DNA of 64,000 nucleotides, from positions 53,007-117,006 of the forward strand of contig QWDQ01000069.1 in assembly GCA_003868215.1 (NCBI GenBank), read 5' to 3'. This stretch comes from Pseudophaeomoniella oleicola (lineage: Eukaryota > Ascomycota > Eurotiomycetes > Phaeomoniellales > Phaeomoniellaceae). Under the pieces are notes generated by a model. That model was not told the origin of the DNA. It saw only the letters and a list, made by a program, of their open reading frames with translations, and ran no database searches. Positions 20,453 to 32,135 of the stretch are shown here, one piece after another. Each line of letters starts with the position of its first letter. Positions within the stretch are counted from its first letter, which is position 1. The position numbers and the translations under genes were made by a program.

Positions 20453-21341
20453 ACGTTTCTACATATCTGAGCCGGCAGGATGGACAGATAGTTATGACAG
20501 ACTACGAGCCCAATTGCGGTGCATACTATCGTTTCTGAACCTTCACTCCTGATCGATACTAAACAGCCAACATTATATAACGTTACATAGACCAACAAAT
20601 ACGTAGTTGAATGTCCTTTGATATATATATGTCGCTTAAGCCTATCGTCGTACTTGTCGAAACTACACGGCGGCACTGTAGGGCTGAACACCGTTCGCCA
20701 AGACAGACCAGTAGAGATGCAGGGATCATTGTTCCAACATACTTGTCCCTTGTCCATCTGAGTATATTCTCATCGATCCTCAAATTGGGTTTAATGGACC
20801 GGTCTCGCCGTGACATGAAGAGTGGCATCATCAATCTCGGTTAAGCATTAACCCAACGGTGAGGATTTGGCCATGTCCGTGACTCAGCCCCCTCAGCTCC
20901 CCAAAGGATCGGGGACGCCTAAATCGAGTAAACTCTCGCTTTCATCAACTCATCCCAAGTCCTTGTGAATTGCCTGCCGTCATGGAAATCTAAAAGGACC
21001 AGCTAGGGAGCTAGAGCTGACGGCCTGACATGGTGTGCGATCTCTGCTTGTATGGCCGGACCAGGCTTATGACAAGTGAGCTACCTAGTGGCATTTCATA
21101 TGAAAGCAATCAGCATTGGCAGAAAGAACGCCTGAAGCCACGATACTCTATGGAGCGATGCAACTGTTCGTGCTGACTTCAGCTGCGACACCACCAGTGC
21201 TAATCAATTCTATCCTATAAAGCCATTCTTGTTCCACCACTCTTATCTGCTTCATGGATCAGTCTTGCAGTTTTCGTCTACTAAGATAGACTTCAAGCAC
21301 GGAACTTCTCTCATCTACGACCGCCATCCCTGCCGAAGAAG
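20453..21341. other. Intergenic, no gene seen
   Basis: This 889-nt stretch lies between the dienelactone hydrolase and the esterase. A TATAAA-like element (CCTATAAAGCC) at about 21214-21224 is a plausible core promoter about 120 nt before the esterase start. Confidence 0.5.
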
Positions 21342-22488
21342 ATGGGCCGGCTTTTGCAGTCTTCCAGCATCCTGTTCTGTTGGGTGGTTACTTTTCTTGC
21401 TGTACTGCTGCAGTCCACGATTGCGGATGGTTGTGGCCAGACGCACACCGGCATCGACAAGCTCACTCACAAAACAATATCGAATGGGACTGGATCTCGG
21501 TTCGCAAATTCCCTACTTTCCCCCGGTGTCAAACTGGTCCGGCTAACGATCAAGGCCCAGAGAGTTCGCAATATATCTACCCTCGACTTATGACAAGAAT
21601 GTGGCTACCGGACTGATCTTATCCTACCACGGCAATGGCAAATCCATGGATGAAGAGGCCGCCCTCTCGCGATTCAACGACTCCTCCATCAATCCCAACA
21701 TGATCGCTGTCTTCCCCCAGGGAGTCAAGGCAGCATGGCAGAGCGCCCCCTACGCCGACCACGCTGTAGATGACGTCGCGTTCACGCAAGATCTCCTAGA
21801 CTACATGACCGCCAACTACTGCATCGACAGCGCCCGAATCTTCGCCTCCGGAAAATCCATCGGCGGCGGCTTCTGCGACGTCTTAGCCTGCTCGCCACTG
21901 GGCGACAGATTCGCCGCTTTCGCTATGGCTTCCGCCGCGCTGTACGACGAGTACACAGTACAAAACCAGTCCGCATGCACCGCCACCACCCAACGATCTC
22001 GATCCCCATCGCACCCCATCTTACCACCAATCCTCGAATTCCACGGCACAGCCGACAAAACAATAAACTACACGGGCAACACCACAAAAGAACTACCCCC
22101 GATCCCGACCTGGCTCAACCTCTGGGCCCTCCGAAACGGTTGCCCTTCACCTCCTCAGAACTCCACCATCCCCTACACCTACTACCCCTCCAACGACACC
22201 CTCGGTCACACCGTCCAGCACACAGTCTGGACCTGCGGCGCCGGCGGGTCCTCTACAACTCCTGTCGTCGTCGAACACTACCGCATCGAAGGCATGGGCC
22301 ACGATTGGCCGAGCGAATCGTGTAATGACGATAACCGTAGCAGTAGCAGTAGCAGGAGTGGAGGAGGAGGAGAATGTGATGTCGTGCCGATCGAGGCGAG
22401 TTCGGTGATGATTGGGTTCTTTGAGGGGAATTCGAAAACAGCAGCAGCAGCAGCAGCACTGTCGAACATGGAACGGGATTTGTTATGA
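21342..22488 (+). CDS. Secreted feruloyl-esterase/PHB-depolymerase-type serine esterase
   Basis: A secreted alpha/beta hydrolase of the LpqC/feruloyl esterase group, which cleaves ferulate esters on plant cell-wall xylan or related esters. Exon 1 (21342-21499) has a signal peptide (hydrophobic WVVTFLAVLLQSTIADG). The 61-nt intron 21500-21560 (GTTCGC...GCTAACG...CCCAG) joins NGTGSR to EFAIYLPSTYDKN, giving 361 residues. The oxyanion strand is LILSYHGNG. The nucleophile Ser is in ASGKSIGGGF, the acid Asp is in FHGTADKT, and the His is in EGMGHDWP. Several Asn-glycosylation sites are present. The C-terminus has a Ser/Gly-rich insert and an Ala run, both from trinucleotide repeats. Codons from about 21640 to 22300 are strongly C-ending, unlike the AT-rich flanks. 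The exact ester substrate is inferred. Confidence 0.85.
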
Positions 22489-23131
22489 TTGCTACTATAC
22501 CTTAGATACTTACCTACCTAATGAGTTAGTACTAGGTAGGTAGTGTTGTCGGGTTTGTAGATGGGACGGACGGGAAGGGGACGGGAAAGGGGGGGGGGGG
22601 GGTTGGATAAGTTAGTAAGTTGGTATTTACCTAGTAATAGGCATGCAGACCCGTATTGTCTCTATCATCACTCAGGTTTGTGTGGTCTCGTCCTTACGAG
22701 CCACTGTCTTAAATATTCCAATGGACGCCCTCAAGTTACAGAGGTAATTGATTACCTTATCTATCGAATCGAGAGAAAGTCATTTAAATGCTGACCGTAC
22801 GAAGCGGTCTCCTCCTCCTCCTCCTCCTCCTCCTCCTCCCTTTCCAAGTTGAACGGATAGGTAAGTTACCTTAGTTTTCGAAACGGAGTAAGTTCCAAAC
22901 TTGTTTGTGTTCACAAAAAAAAAAGAAAAAGGTCTTATCAATAAGTAGGTAAATATTTTGGCTAACAAACGCTGATATACAAACATTGCGGTTTGTGGAA
23001 AACTGCAGTTGATTGACAAGAAGGAATTTTGATCATCGATTTTTTCGATCGATCAATCGCGGGAAAAAGTGATGGTGAGAATTCCTGGGGGTATACAAGA
23101 GGTCGGAGGTCCATTCCTATCACGTTTGTTT
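22489..23131. other. Convergent 3' intergenic region
   Basis: The esterase and the rhodopsin-domain gene converge here. It holds a G-homopolymer of about 12 (near 22590-22602), a CTC trinucleotide run (about 22811-22838) and TACCTA-type motifs. No gene is seen. Confidence 0.6.
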
Positions 23132-24338
23132 TTATTTCGCTCTGCTGTATTGTACGTCGACTTGTTGGTCCCGTCTGATCTGCAGCGGCTGCTCGTCGCT
23201 GCTGCCATCAAGCGAGCCTTTGCTTCCTCTTCCGGTGATGGTGGTCGTGACATCGCCCTTGTTTGATAGGCCACGTTCCATGTTGTGCATCTGCAAGTTC
23301 GACGGCGTGTGATGGCGGATGTAGCCGGCGCCTCGGAAGCCAGGGCCTGACGGGTGGCTGTTTTCTGCCGTGCCTTTGCTGGACGAGAAGAAGGTTCGGA
23401 AGAGGGGTCGGAGGGTGATAAGCGAGGCCGCAGGGATGGCAACCCCGATTTCCAAATTCGACCAGATAGCGAGGTCGACGGTGGCGAACAGAAAGTCGGT
23501 GCTCGTGGAGATCTCTCTAACCGTATAGAACCGGATAAGCATAGCAAGCGAGCCGAAGTTGGCGAAGCAGAGCAGCAGACCGACGGTGAGTTTGGTGCGG
23601 AAGTTCATGTTCAGTTTCCTGACGAGGAGCCACGGAAGAAGGCCGAGGCACCAGTCACAGATGCACGAGATCGCACCATGAGCATATACAAAATCGACTG
23701 TAATCACTGGGTCGATGCAATGTCCTTCTAGTGCGGGTCTTGTGGCCGACCAGAAGAACTGGATCGGTTGACACTGGAACATCAACTGGAACATCAGGGT
23801 GACGCCCATCAGTGTCGAGATCGTCATGACTATGTATGTAAGAATGCGCTGCCACGGAATAGTGGTAATGCGTAGAAGCATCAGGCCGATCGAAATTCTG
23901 ACCAGGAGGGACGCTGTCGCATAGAAGATCTCGCAGAAATACCACATCTAGCCCAGTCAGCGATGCACTCCGAAAGAGACGAATCATCTGGCGACCAACC
24001 TTCATAGCATGGGAATAGTTCTCGGGTGCAAGCACTGCCGCATGTTGGCCTGTGCCGTAATGGATGCCGGCGAAAACAAAGGCGGCATATATGATGTAGT
24101 TGATCTTTCCACAGTTAGCTTATTGCGAAGGCCCTCTTAAGAGATGAGTAGGTTGGCATACCAGTGTGAATATGATCATGGCATCATCCATGCCAAACCC
24201 CTTGGAGACAACCACCCGGACATATGATCTCAACGACACACAGACGATGGAAATGAGTAGAAATACGCCAACAGAAGACGCCAGAGCAGGAGCCCTGTTT
24301 TCATGGAGCTCTGCGTAGGTCGGAGTTGCAGACGACAT
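23132..24338 (-). CDS. Fungal rhodopsin-domain (PTH11-like/SAT4 family) integral membrane protein
   Basis: A 365-residue seven-helix plasma-membrane protein. Exons are 24338-24162, 24104-24000 and 23947-23132. Splicing gives FTL-INYIIYAAFVFAGIHYG and HAMK-MWYFCEIFYATASLLV without frame change. Helices are visible at ALASSVGVFLLISIVCVSL, MIIFTLINYIIYAAFVFAG, FYATASLLVRISIGLMLLRI, ILTYIVMTISTLMGVTLMF, ISCICDWCLGLLPWLLV, LTVGLLLCFANFGSLAMLI and NLEIGVAIPAASLITLRPL. The CQPIQFFW motif after helix 4 is typical of the fungal rhodopsin domain. There is no N-terminal CFEM domain. The C-tail is cytosolic and rich in Ser and Gly. PTH11 itself is a surface-sensing receptor in Magnaporthe; most paralogues, like this one, have no assigned ligand. 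An upstream in-frame Met at 24461 is possible but less likely. Confidence 0.85.
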
Positions 24339-27300
24339 CTTGACAACGCTAAAAGAAAAGACCTCGACAGGAATATTGTGAAAGTAGAGAAAGATAGAAA
24401 AGATTGAATCACATGCTATGTGTGAAGAATGGAAGGAGAAAATAGAGAAGACAAGTCTCAAGCTGTTCGGATATGCGAGTAGGCGACATAAAAGACAGAA
24501 TGGTTGAAGATCTCGGCCAAGGTGCTCGAGATCTAGGTTACTGAACGTGCTGAATCTGGACTGAGAAACTATCGACGCTGATCCTGAACCCGTTCTTATT
24601 CCTGCCGTTATTGCAGCGCGCCAGAAGACCCTAAGGCTTGGCTCACGAGCTCGTCCTCGAGTCGGTCAAAATCGACAGTTTTTGCTGGTGAGACGTTACA
24701 AGTAGGTCTAAGGTGGTGAGCGATACCAGCTTCAGGTAAGGCTGGCGTCTGCTTCAGGAGGAGACTGTCGATCTCCTACCAGGAAGGTCGGCTATGGACC
24801 TGGTTAGAAAAGTCTAGCGTACTGCCGGTTCGATCTACTGTAAAACATAGAGGCTAAAATTGACAAGCGCGAAAGCCAGCGTATCAAGTGAGCGTGCCCG
24901 TAGTCTGGTAAAGACTATCTCCAGATACCTACTGCGAGACTGGAGCAGGTTAGATCGGCATCTGAAGTAACCTTTGGAGGTAACCATCGAGCCATTCAAG
25001 GGCCGCACCGTTGCCAAGTTATGTTCAAGATAAGGGAAATCATCGTTTCCTCAGACTATTGAAGGTTACTCGAGAGGGTCGACCAGCAGGGCTTCAATCG
25101 AATACAGTCGATACTATAGTAAGCAGCAGTAATGATGGCAGATGGAACGGGAAGGCGTTTCCCGCGCTGGGCGTCAGGACAGGCTTCCTTGCCGTCTTAC
25201 CCCTGTATCGGCAGTTGATTGTGGCAGGATGGTGGGACGATCTCGTCTGGGCAGCTCTTTTCCCATGAGGTGCATAACTTAGTTGGTACTAGGTATTTAC
25301 TTCCATGATTCGAATAATTCCCATGCTAACGTGCTCAGTAAGTACTAAGTACTATGTTAGCCGAATGCGGATTCCATGATAGCAATCTCACCGCGCATAG
25401 ACTACCATTGGGCTCTGACTGACAGCCCTGCCCTGGCTCTCTTGGCAAATGAGTGTTTTCTGTAGTAATCAGTTGTGATCAGCGATAACGTGGCGACAAT
25501 GAAACAAGTTGGGCATCAACCCCTGAAAGTGCATCAGTATTAGAGCCGACGATCTATCGTCGTACTTTGTGCGTGCCAGGTACAGTACACACTAGGTACT
25601 CAGCTAGTAGGCGGCTCAACGGAAGCAATTTGGATCTGCATGATTGCTAAGAGGAAAAGCCCATTCCAGTGGCTGTCGGTGGGGTCTGTCGACTAAGAAG
25701 AAAAGAGTCGGCGGAAGCGAGACACATTGACACATTGCCACCCCTGTACTATGTACTAGTACACAGCGACAGTACAATTGAATGAGGGGTAAGTTACTGT
25801 TGAACAAAACAGAAGCTTTGATAATTATCAAATGTAGCAGGTGCCAAGTAGGTATTGAAACAAAGGCAACAACGTCACTACATCAATAAGATACCTGGAT
25901 AATGAATGTTTGTCGCCTGTGAGATGTTCTATCGTAAAGCTGCACTGCGTCTGCTAGCACCATTACAGTACATACCCTAAGTAAGGTACTAAATGGTCTG
26001 TAAAAGTCGAATTCTATGTGGCGCGTCAAACGGGTTTGTGGATTGGCGCGAGGGGCGATGGGGATGCGGAAGGGGGATGGCTCGATGGGCGGATGAGGGT
26101 GGAAGTGGAAGTAGAAGTGGAAGTGGGAAGTGGTAGAAGAGAACTCGGTGAGCAAAAGGTAAGAGAATCAAGATGAATAATATGATTACTACATCGGTCA
26201 ATGATCTTCTTCGGCCGATATTCCCAACGTTGAGTAAATAATGATTACTGCGTAGTAATTACATACTACGTAGTACATACTACGTAGTAGTCCGTAGGTA
26301 GGTAGTTCATAGTACTACGTAGTAGTAGTTTCTCAGGATTGTCAGTAATTAGCCGGACCCGTCCTCGCCGTGGATTCGTCGGGTGGGCACTAGACTATAC
26401 TACTACGTAGTACGTACCTAGTAAACTATACTCGTAGTAGACTATCGTACCGTCTCCCGTAGCAGGAGCAATTTTCGACATTGGCAATCGGGGCCTGCCG
26501 AGGTTGAGACAGACACCTTGAATGCCCTCGTCCATGTACTACGGTACCTTTTACTACGTAGTAGCTTCATCGCTTCGTACCTAGCTCGCCTCGCTAGGTA
26601 CTGAGTACCTAGTACTAGGTAAGGTAGGTACCTACTATTCCACTATCTCGTCCCTATTTTCCCCTGAAAACCCCTCGCAACTTCACTGACGGCTGTGGGG
26701 TGCGAGCTGTCAGAAAACAAAAGAAGAAAAAACCTGGAACTTATCATGTTTACTACTAAGTTAAGTACCTCACCTATAGGTACCTAACTAGGAAGTTCTA
26801 TTACAGGATCTATCATGGTGTGAGATTGAGATTGCGCAAGTTACCAGATATCTAATTAATTATCCTACTGAGAGGTAGCGAGGTTAGGTACCTACTATGT
26901 AGTACTTACTGCTTACTGCTTACTACGGTAGGTACCTACTAATAGTATCTTCACTATTGCAATATTTCGGCAAACCGCGCATAACCATTGCCGTGATATC
27001 ACGCACAAAAGGGGCCGCTTCGGAAAAGAGTTGAGGTGAGTTAATACTTAGTAATGAAATATAAGTTAGGAGAAGTTGAATTGGCTGTCAATGCATCTTC
27101 CATCTTCATCTTCTCCTTTAACTTCTCATGTCACAAGGCCACACTTTAACTTCCCACTAGGTACAAACACATACTTACGAAGAGGGTTGAATCCGCCTTG
27201 CGGTTATCCATTAGCTCACAGCAGCAGTTCAAAGCAGCGTCCATCGGAGTGGAAGAAGCCGTTTGGGTCTTCATGCCTCAATGCTACACTTTGAGGAGTC

Positions 27301-27551
27301 TTCGACTTTCGTCCCCCGCCGTGGTGCCGCTCTTGTCTGTGAGAGGACTAGACACCTTGTATCACCACTCTTGATAATCATGTTAGAAGAGGGTAGCTAG
27401 GTACCTAAGTAGGTATGCTATGATCCTCCTACTTGCTACGTATCCACATACTTGGTGAGTAGATATCCCAGAAGAAAGCCAGCATGCCAACAGCGTGTCG
27501 GCGTTATAGGAGTGGTGGGCATGGTTGCTGAGTAGTCATCATGCCCTCACA
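24339..27551. other. Long gene-free stretch with palindrome array
   Basis: This 3.2 kb has no coding region I can support. It is dense in short inverted motifs (GGTACC, CTAGGTAC, TACGTA) and contains the TACTACGTAGTA array given separately. A GGAAGT/GAAGTG repeat lies near 26100-26128. It may hold regulatory DNA, a long noncoding transcript or a decayed element; I cannot decide which. Confidence 0.55.
26246..26563. repeat. Array of perfect 12-bp palindromes TACTACGTAGTA
   Basis: Exact copies occur at 26264-26275, 26278-26289, 26313-26324, 26401-26412 and 26552-26563. A one-mismatch copy is at 26246-26257, and another (TACTATGTAGTA) at about 26893-26904. Each is fully self-complementary. The same 12-mer recurs at 29381-29392, about 100 nt upstream of the beta-lactamase-like gene. 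Confidence 0.85.
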
Positions 27552-29279
27552 TTACCTGACTTTTTCAAACCAGATCACCTGATCTCCTGCCGGTATGAGG
27601 TGGATGCCCACCTTTGCAACCCTCCCTTCTGCATCCAGGTTGAACTCCGCCTTCACAGCATTGCGAGCGAATAGTACAGACACCGTAGTGTCGGTCCAAG
27701 CAACAAAATATTCCCCCGAGACGTGTTCAAGGTCCAGCGTCACATTCACAGTGCGGTGTAATTCTGCATGAAGCACGTGTTCTGTATGCTCTGCAACCGG
27801 AAGCCGGGGAGGAGGCTGACCAATACTGAACGTGATGTCGCGGTATCCAGGATGATAATAAGTGCCCTCATATTCCGATAAGGGGAGAGCAAGGGGTAGT
27901 GGTGGGTTCGGAATACGCGGGTATAGAATCGTTCGTCCGTTCTCATAAGAGGTCAGCATCTGTTCGTCCGATGCGTCCATCTCCGGGATCATGTCGTAAC
28001 GCTCGTTTGCAGGGATATTGAGGACGTCGTCGAGCAGTCGTAGAAACAATGCATCTATGGCATGGCTACCATGAACATCGTTATTGCTCATCATCGCAAC
28101 GCCCCAGCGACAAGATGGCATGAACGCAAGCCTTGCGCTGAAGCCGGTGATGGCTCCCGCATGCATCACAACCGAATTCCCACGATAACTGGTGACGGAC
28201 CATCCAGCTCCATATAGAGGCGGAGAGGTGTGTGGGAACTGCGTTGGCTCATCCATCAACATCCTGGGTTCGACGAGCTCTCGTTGCGCGGTGGCAGAGA
28301 GTGGCAAGGTCTTATCAATCATCGCGTGAAGATATCTCGAACAGTCGAGAACTGAGCTTATGATGCCGCCACCGCCAACCAGCTGCGTGTCCAGCCAGGG
28401 TTGATGGTAGTGCTCATGGCTCCTGTCATCCCAAGAATAACCGTACGCAAATCTACTTCCACTTTCTTTTACACTTTTGAGAGCATCTGAGAGACGTATG
28501 AATGTTGAACTCATGGACAAAGGGCGCCAGATCTTCTCGTGGTGAGAGTCACCTATCCAGCGGCCTGTGAGTGTCTCGATAATGTGTTGGATAACCATGT
28601 AACCAAGGTTGAGATATTGAAATGCTCCTCTTAGTTCCTCAGTCATGGGCAGATGGCGGAGCGAGCGTATCGCATCACGGACAGTGAAGTTAGGGCCATC
28701 ATAGCTCATATCATGGCCAGGGAAGCCGCCAGGAAAGCCCAATCTGTGGGTAAGTACATCTTCGATAGTAGCATGAGCGGTCGCATATTCATCAGGTAGC
28801 ACGAAATCAGCAGGAAGAATCGTTGAGACTCGGCTTCTCAAGGAGAGTGGATTTTGTGACTGAGAAGTGTCTTCAAGAGCCAGAAGCAGAGAAGCTGCTG
28901 TGAAAGACTTCGTGATTGATCCAACGTAGTACAATGTCTCCGGGGTAGCCTCAATGTCTGGTAATACGGCATAACCATAGGCCTGAGACAGTTAGATTCT
29001 TTGTGGGCTCCAATCCGGCGGAGCACACCGTAGTAGTACATCGGTAAAAGTATTATCCATATCTACGACGGCCACTGAAAGACCAGGAGTATGAAAGTGC
29101 TCCAGAATCTGCAGCGCATATTTCTTGAAGCTCGCGTTGAGAGGACTGCGATCTGTGTGTTCCACATAAGCGCTGCATGCTGAGCTCTCTTTCAATGGCT
29201 TTTGGGATGCTGCCGAAGAGCAAGTTGCGAGAACCAAGAAGATGATGAACCTGAACGAAGCGCTAACAAACGAAGTCAT
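27552..29279 (-). CDS. Secreted beta-lactamase/class C PBP-type serine hydrolase
   Basis: A serine hydrolase of the beta-lactamase superfamily (Pfam Beta-lactamase, class C/esterase EstB-like). In fungi these act as esterases, lactonases or transesterases rather than in antibiotic resistance. Exon 1 (29279-29040) encodes a signal peptide (FRFIIFLVLATCSSAAS). The 57-nt intron (29039-28983) joins NTFTD to AYGYAVLPDIEATPETLYYV, and exon 2 is 28982-27552; the product is 556 residues. The SxxK motif is SITK (about Ser102/Lys105), the YxN motif is in FQYLNLGY, and the third motif is HAGAITG. A C-terminal lipocalin-like beta domain follows (YEGTYYHPGYRDITFSIG). It is divergent from an MFS exporter with 464 nt between starts. 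Substrate is unknown. Confidence 0.86.
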
Positions 29280-29743
29280 ATCGGCGATAAGAGTGGCAGA
29301 CTGAGATGCAATGAGAATGTGGATCAATTCTCGGTCCTGCGACATTTCACTTCGACACCGCCCGCGCCACCCCCGTCGCTTACTACGTAGTAATTTATGA
29401 ATGCTGACAACCTCGACCAATGCGGAGAGAATACACGTGACTTGGATAGAGAATGTCCTTCCTTTTCGGGCCGTACTTATTGAATTATTATCACAGTAAA
29501 GAAGACGAGACGGGCGGAAAGCCGATCTATCCGTTTATCTTGAGAATACCGTCGTAAATCTATGATGCAGGCAGTGATGGGTCCACTCACCGCGCATCTC
29601 TTCGCTCGAGATCATTTCAGAATGCCTCGTTTTTCCTTTTTCTTTTTTTGGCCGTGTGTATTTCGGCATGGCGTGTCGGTCAACAGTTTCAATACTGCGA
29701 TTTTGTACAAGATCTCAGTCGGAAGTATAAGTATACAAAGCAG
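29280..29743. promoter_or_regulatory. Shared promoter of the beta-lactamase-like gene and the DHA1 pump
   Basis: A 464-nt divergent spacer. It contains one exact TACTACGTAGTA palindrome at 29381-29392, the same 12-mer arrayed at 26264-26563. Confidence 0.55.
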
Positions 29744-31603
29744 ATGACCACAACCGAGGAGGATGTCTCGTCAACATCGAGAACCATGTCACGCGACCAT
29801 GAAGGTCGACATGGAGAAAGTCCCTCGGATCCTTCTCATGCTGCAGTCGTTCCGGAGACCGGCAGTGCAAGTTCGATAGACCGAGATGATGGATTAGATA
29901 GAGTCCGGACTACTCTCGACCAAGAGCTGCCTCCAGAGACCATCCTGACGACAACCATATCTGGTCCTCCGTATTCAATCTTCACGAAGAGACAAAAGCG
30001 GTTCATCGTGTTCATGGCAGCTTTCGGTGCTTCTTTCTCACCGATTTCCGGAAACATCTACTTCCCGGCTCTAAATGTGCTGTCCGTGGATCTCGGTGTT
30101 TCCAATGCGGACATGAACCTGACATTGACAACATATATGATTTTTCAGGGTCTTGCACCTAGTCTGATGGGAGATCTTGCCGATACTGCCGGGCGGCGGC
30201 CGGCATATCTGCTGTGCCTCGTCATCTATGTTGGCGCGAACATTGGTTTGGCGTTGCAGAATAGCTATGCTGCCCTCCTTGTCCTTCGCTGTCTACAATC
30301 AGGTGGGAGCGGGGCCACTCTTGCCTTGGCTTCCGGTATAGTTGGAGACATATCAACTGCTGCTGAGAGAGGTACCTATCAAGGTGTAGCAACTATCGGT
30401 TCCCAACTAGGCCCGAGTCTAGGCCCTGTACTCGGTGGATTACTAGCAGAATTTCTTGGCTGGAGATCCATTTTCTGGTTTCTCATCATTCTTGCAGCTG
30501 TCTTTCTGCTACCATTCACGCTTTTCTTTCCAGAAACAAGCCGGAACGTCGTTGGCAATGGGTCGATCGCTCCCCAGCCGTGGAACATGACCATCACTTC
30601 GTATCTGAAGCTTCGCCGTCTGCGGAAAGAGCAGGAGAACAGTTCAACGGCAGACGACCTGCATGCTGTACAGTCTCGATCATCCGTACGTAAAACACGG
30701 AAATTTCGGTTTCCAAATCCGTTGGCCTGCTTCCGGATCTTGTCCCACCCTGCGACATTCATGTTGTTGGTATACAATGCGTTCTTGTTTTCCTGTTTCT
30801 ACTACATTCTGTCAACGATACCACCACAATATGCGAAGATTTACGGCTTCAACACCTTGAAAGTAGGATTATGTTACATCCCATTTGGCATCGGCGGATC
30901 TACGGCCGCTTTTGTCCACGGACAGATACTCGATTGGAACTTCAGGCGGACGGCGCGAAAGCTCGGGATGAAAGTAGACCGAAAGCGACAAACAGATATG
31001 CTCAATTTTCCAATTGAAAAGGCGCGCCTGCAAATTTCGTTGCCACTCCTGTACGCAGCCCTTTCTCTATTGCTGATATACGGCTGGGTACTTGAAATTC
31101 AGAGTCCACTGGCAGCACCACTTGTTGTGCTTTTCTTCCTGGGTTACTGCATTACGTCCAACTTCAACACGTCCCAAACGCTGCTCGTAGATTTCCATCC
31201 GACCACTCCTAGCACAGCGACGGCGGCCAATAACCTTCTAAGGTGTCTTTTAGGAGCTGGGTCTTTGGCTCTGCTGGATCCAATAATCGATGCCCTGGGG
31301 ATCGGAGGGACATTCAGTCTACAGGTAGGTATCTTGGTTGCCCTCAGTCCGCTTCTTTGGGTATTATATTTCAAGGGAATGAAGATCAGACAAAAGAGTT
31401 ACGCGAAAGCGAAAGCGAAGGAGGCAGAGGACCGGGGAAGCAGGGACGGATCAGATAAGGCGCCTACCGTTAATGTACCTGAAAGGAAGCATGAAGAGGA
31501 GTTACCGCAACGAGCTGTTGAAGGCATGACGGAGACTCAAGGGCCTCAACTGCGAGAAAAGGGACCTCAAGCAGACTTGGAGGCTGGAGTTATCCAGTCG
31601 TAG
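29744..31603 (+). CDS. MFS transporter, DHA1 drug:H+ antiporter family (Qdr-like)
   Basis: A plasma-membrane proton antiporter of 619 residues without introns. It has a hydrophilic N-terminus and twelve predicted helices. Motif A is GDLADTAGRRP after helix 2, and motif C is the helix-5 region GSQLGPSLGPVLGGLLAEF. A long central loop (about 90 residues, ending RKTRKFRFPNPLACFRIL) and an insert with DWNFRRTARKLGMKVDRKR in the second half are typical of Qdr-like fungal DHA1 proteins. The frame extends upstream to about 29648, but MTTTEEDVSST at 29744 is the better start: the extra stretch is not family-like. The C-terminus is a charged cytosolic tail. Divergence from a secreted hydrolase suggests co-expression in handling a xenobiotic or own product, but that is inference. 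Confidence 0.87.
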   Translation: MTTTEEDVSSTSRTMSRDHEGRHGESPSDPSHAAVVPETGSASSIDRDDGLDRVRTTLDQELPPETILTTTISGPPYSIFTKRQKRFIVFMAAFGASFSPISGNIYFPALNVLSVDLGVSNADMNLTLTTYMIFQGLAPSLMGDLADTAGRRPAYLLCLVIYVGANIGLALQNSYAALLVLRCLQSGGSGATLALASGIVGDISTAAERGTYQGVATIGSQLGPSLGPVLGGLLAEFLGWRSIFWFLIILAAVFLLPFTLFFPETSRNVVGNGSIAPQPWNMTITSYLKLRRLRKEQENSSTADDLHAVQSRSSVRKTRKFRFPNPLACFRILSHPATFMLLVYNAFLFSCFYYILSTIPPQYAKIYGFNTLKVGLCYIPFGIGGSTAAFVHGQILDWNFRRTARKLGMKVDRKRQTDMLNFPIEKARLQISLPLLYAALSLLLIYGWVLEIQSPLAAPLVVLFFLGYCITSNFNTSQTLLVDFHPTTPSTATAANNLLRCLLGAGSLALLDPIIDALGIGGTFSLQVGILVALSPLLWVLYFKGMKIRQKSYAKAKAKEAEDRGSRDGSDKAPTVNVPERKHEEELPQRAVEGMTETQGPQLREKGPQADLEAGVIQS

Positions 31604-32135
31604 TGTGCTAGCCAACGGCACCACTATTGGCAAGGCCGAACAGGTATTCATTTCCTTGCCAGTACGGGCCTGGAGTATTAAGAAAGGGCTGAGGTGGTCA
31701 CAACGCCGCGTTGTCCTATTAGCTTCGGCATTCATAGGAATGCTTCGACGATTATGCAATGACTCAACGAACATATTCTCTTCCATGTCGGGAATCCAAC
31801 TATATTTAGAACGAGTTACTAACCTTATGTCTGACATGTAGCAGAACGAAATACTGATCCTGTAAGTACCATGAGCATCGTTGGATGTAAACTCATCTTC
31901 CGCTCGGGTCTGGGCAGGTCATGGATGCTTAGTCATCTTCAACTATTACATAATCGTGCGATCTCGGAGATCAAAAATTAGATGCCGAATGCGTACCTTG
32001 CATATCATATCACCGTCACGAAAAACCGTGTTGATTTCAGACATTTCACGCCCGGTCATCAAGTCTCCAGTACTTAGTAATTGTTCTCGCGTTCGTGAGT
32101 GATAATACTCTGTTGCCTGCCAGATTTTGACCCCG
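31604..32135. other. Intergenic, no gene seen
   Basis: This 532-nt stretch between the MFS gene and the deformylase has only short shadow frames. Confidence 0.5.

Noticed and set aside
24770-24850. tRNA-like GGTTCGATC box
   Set aside because: No matching A box or acceptor-stem pairing could be found around it.
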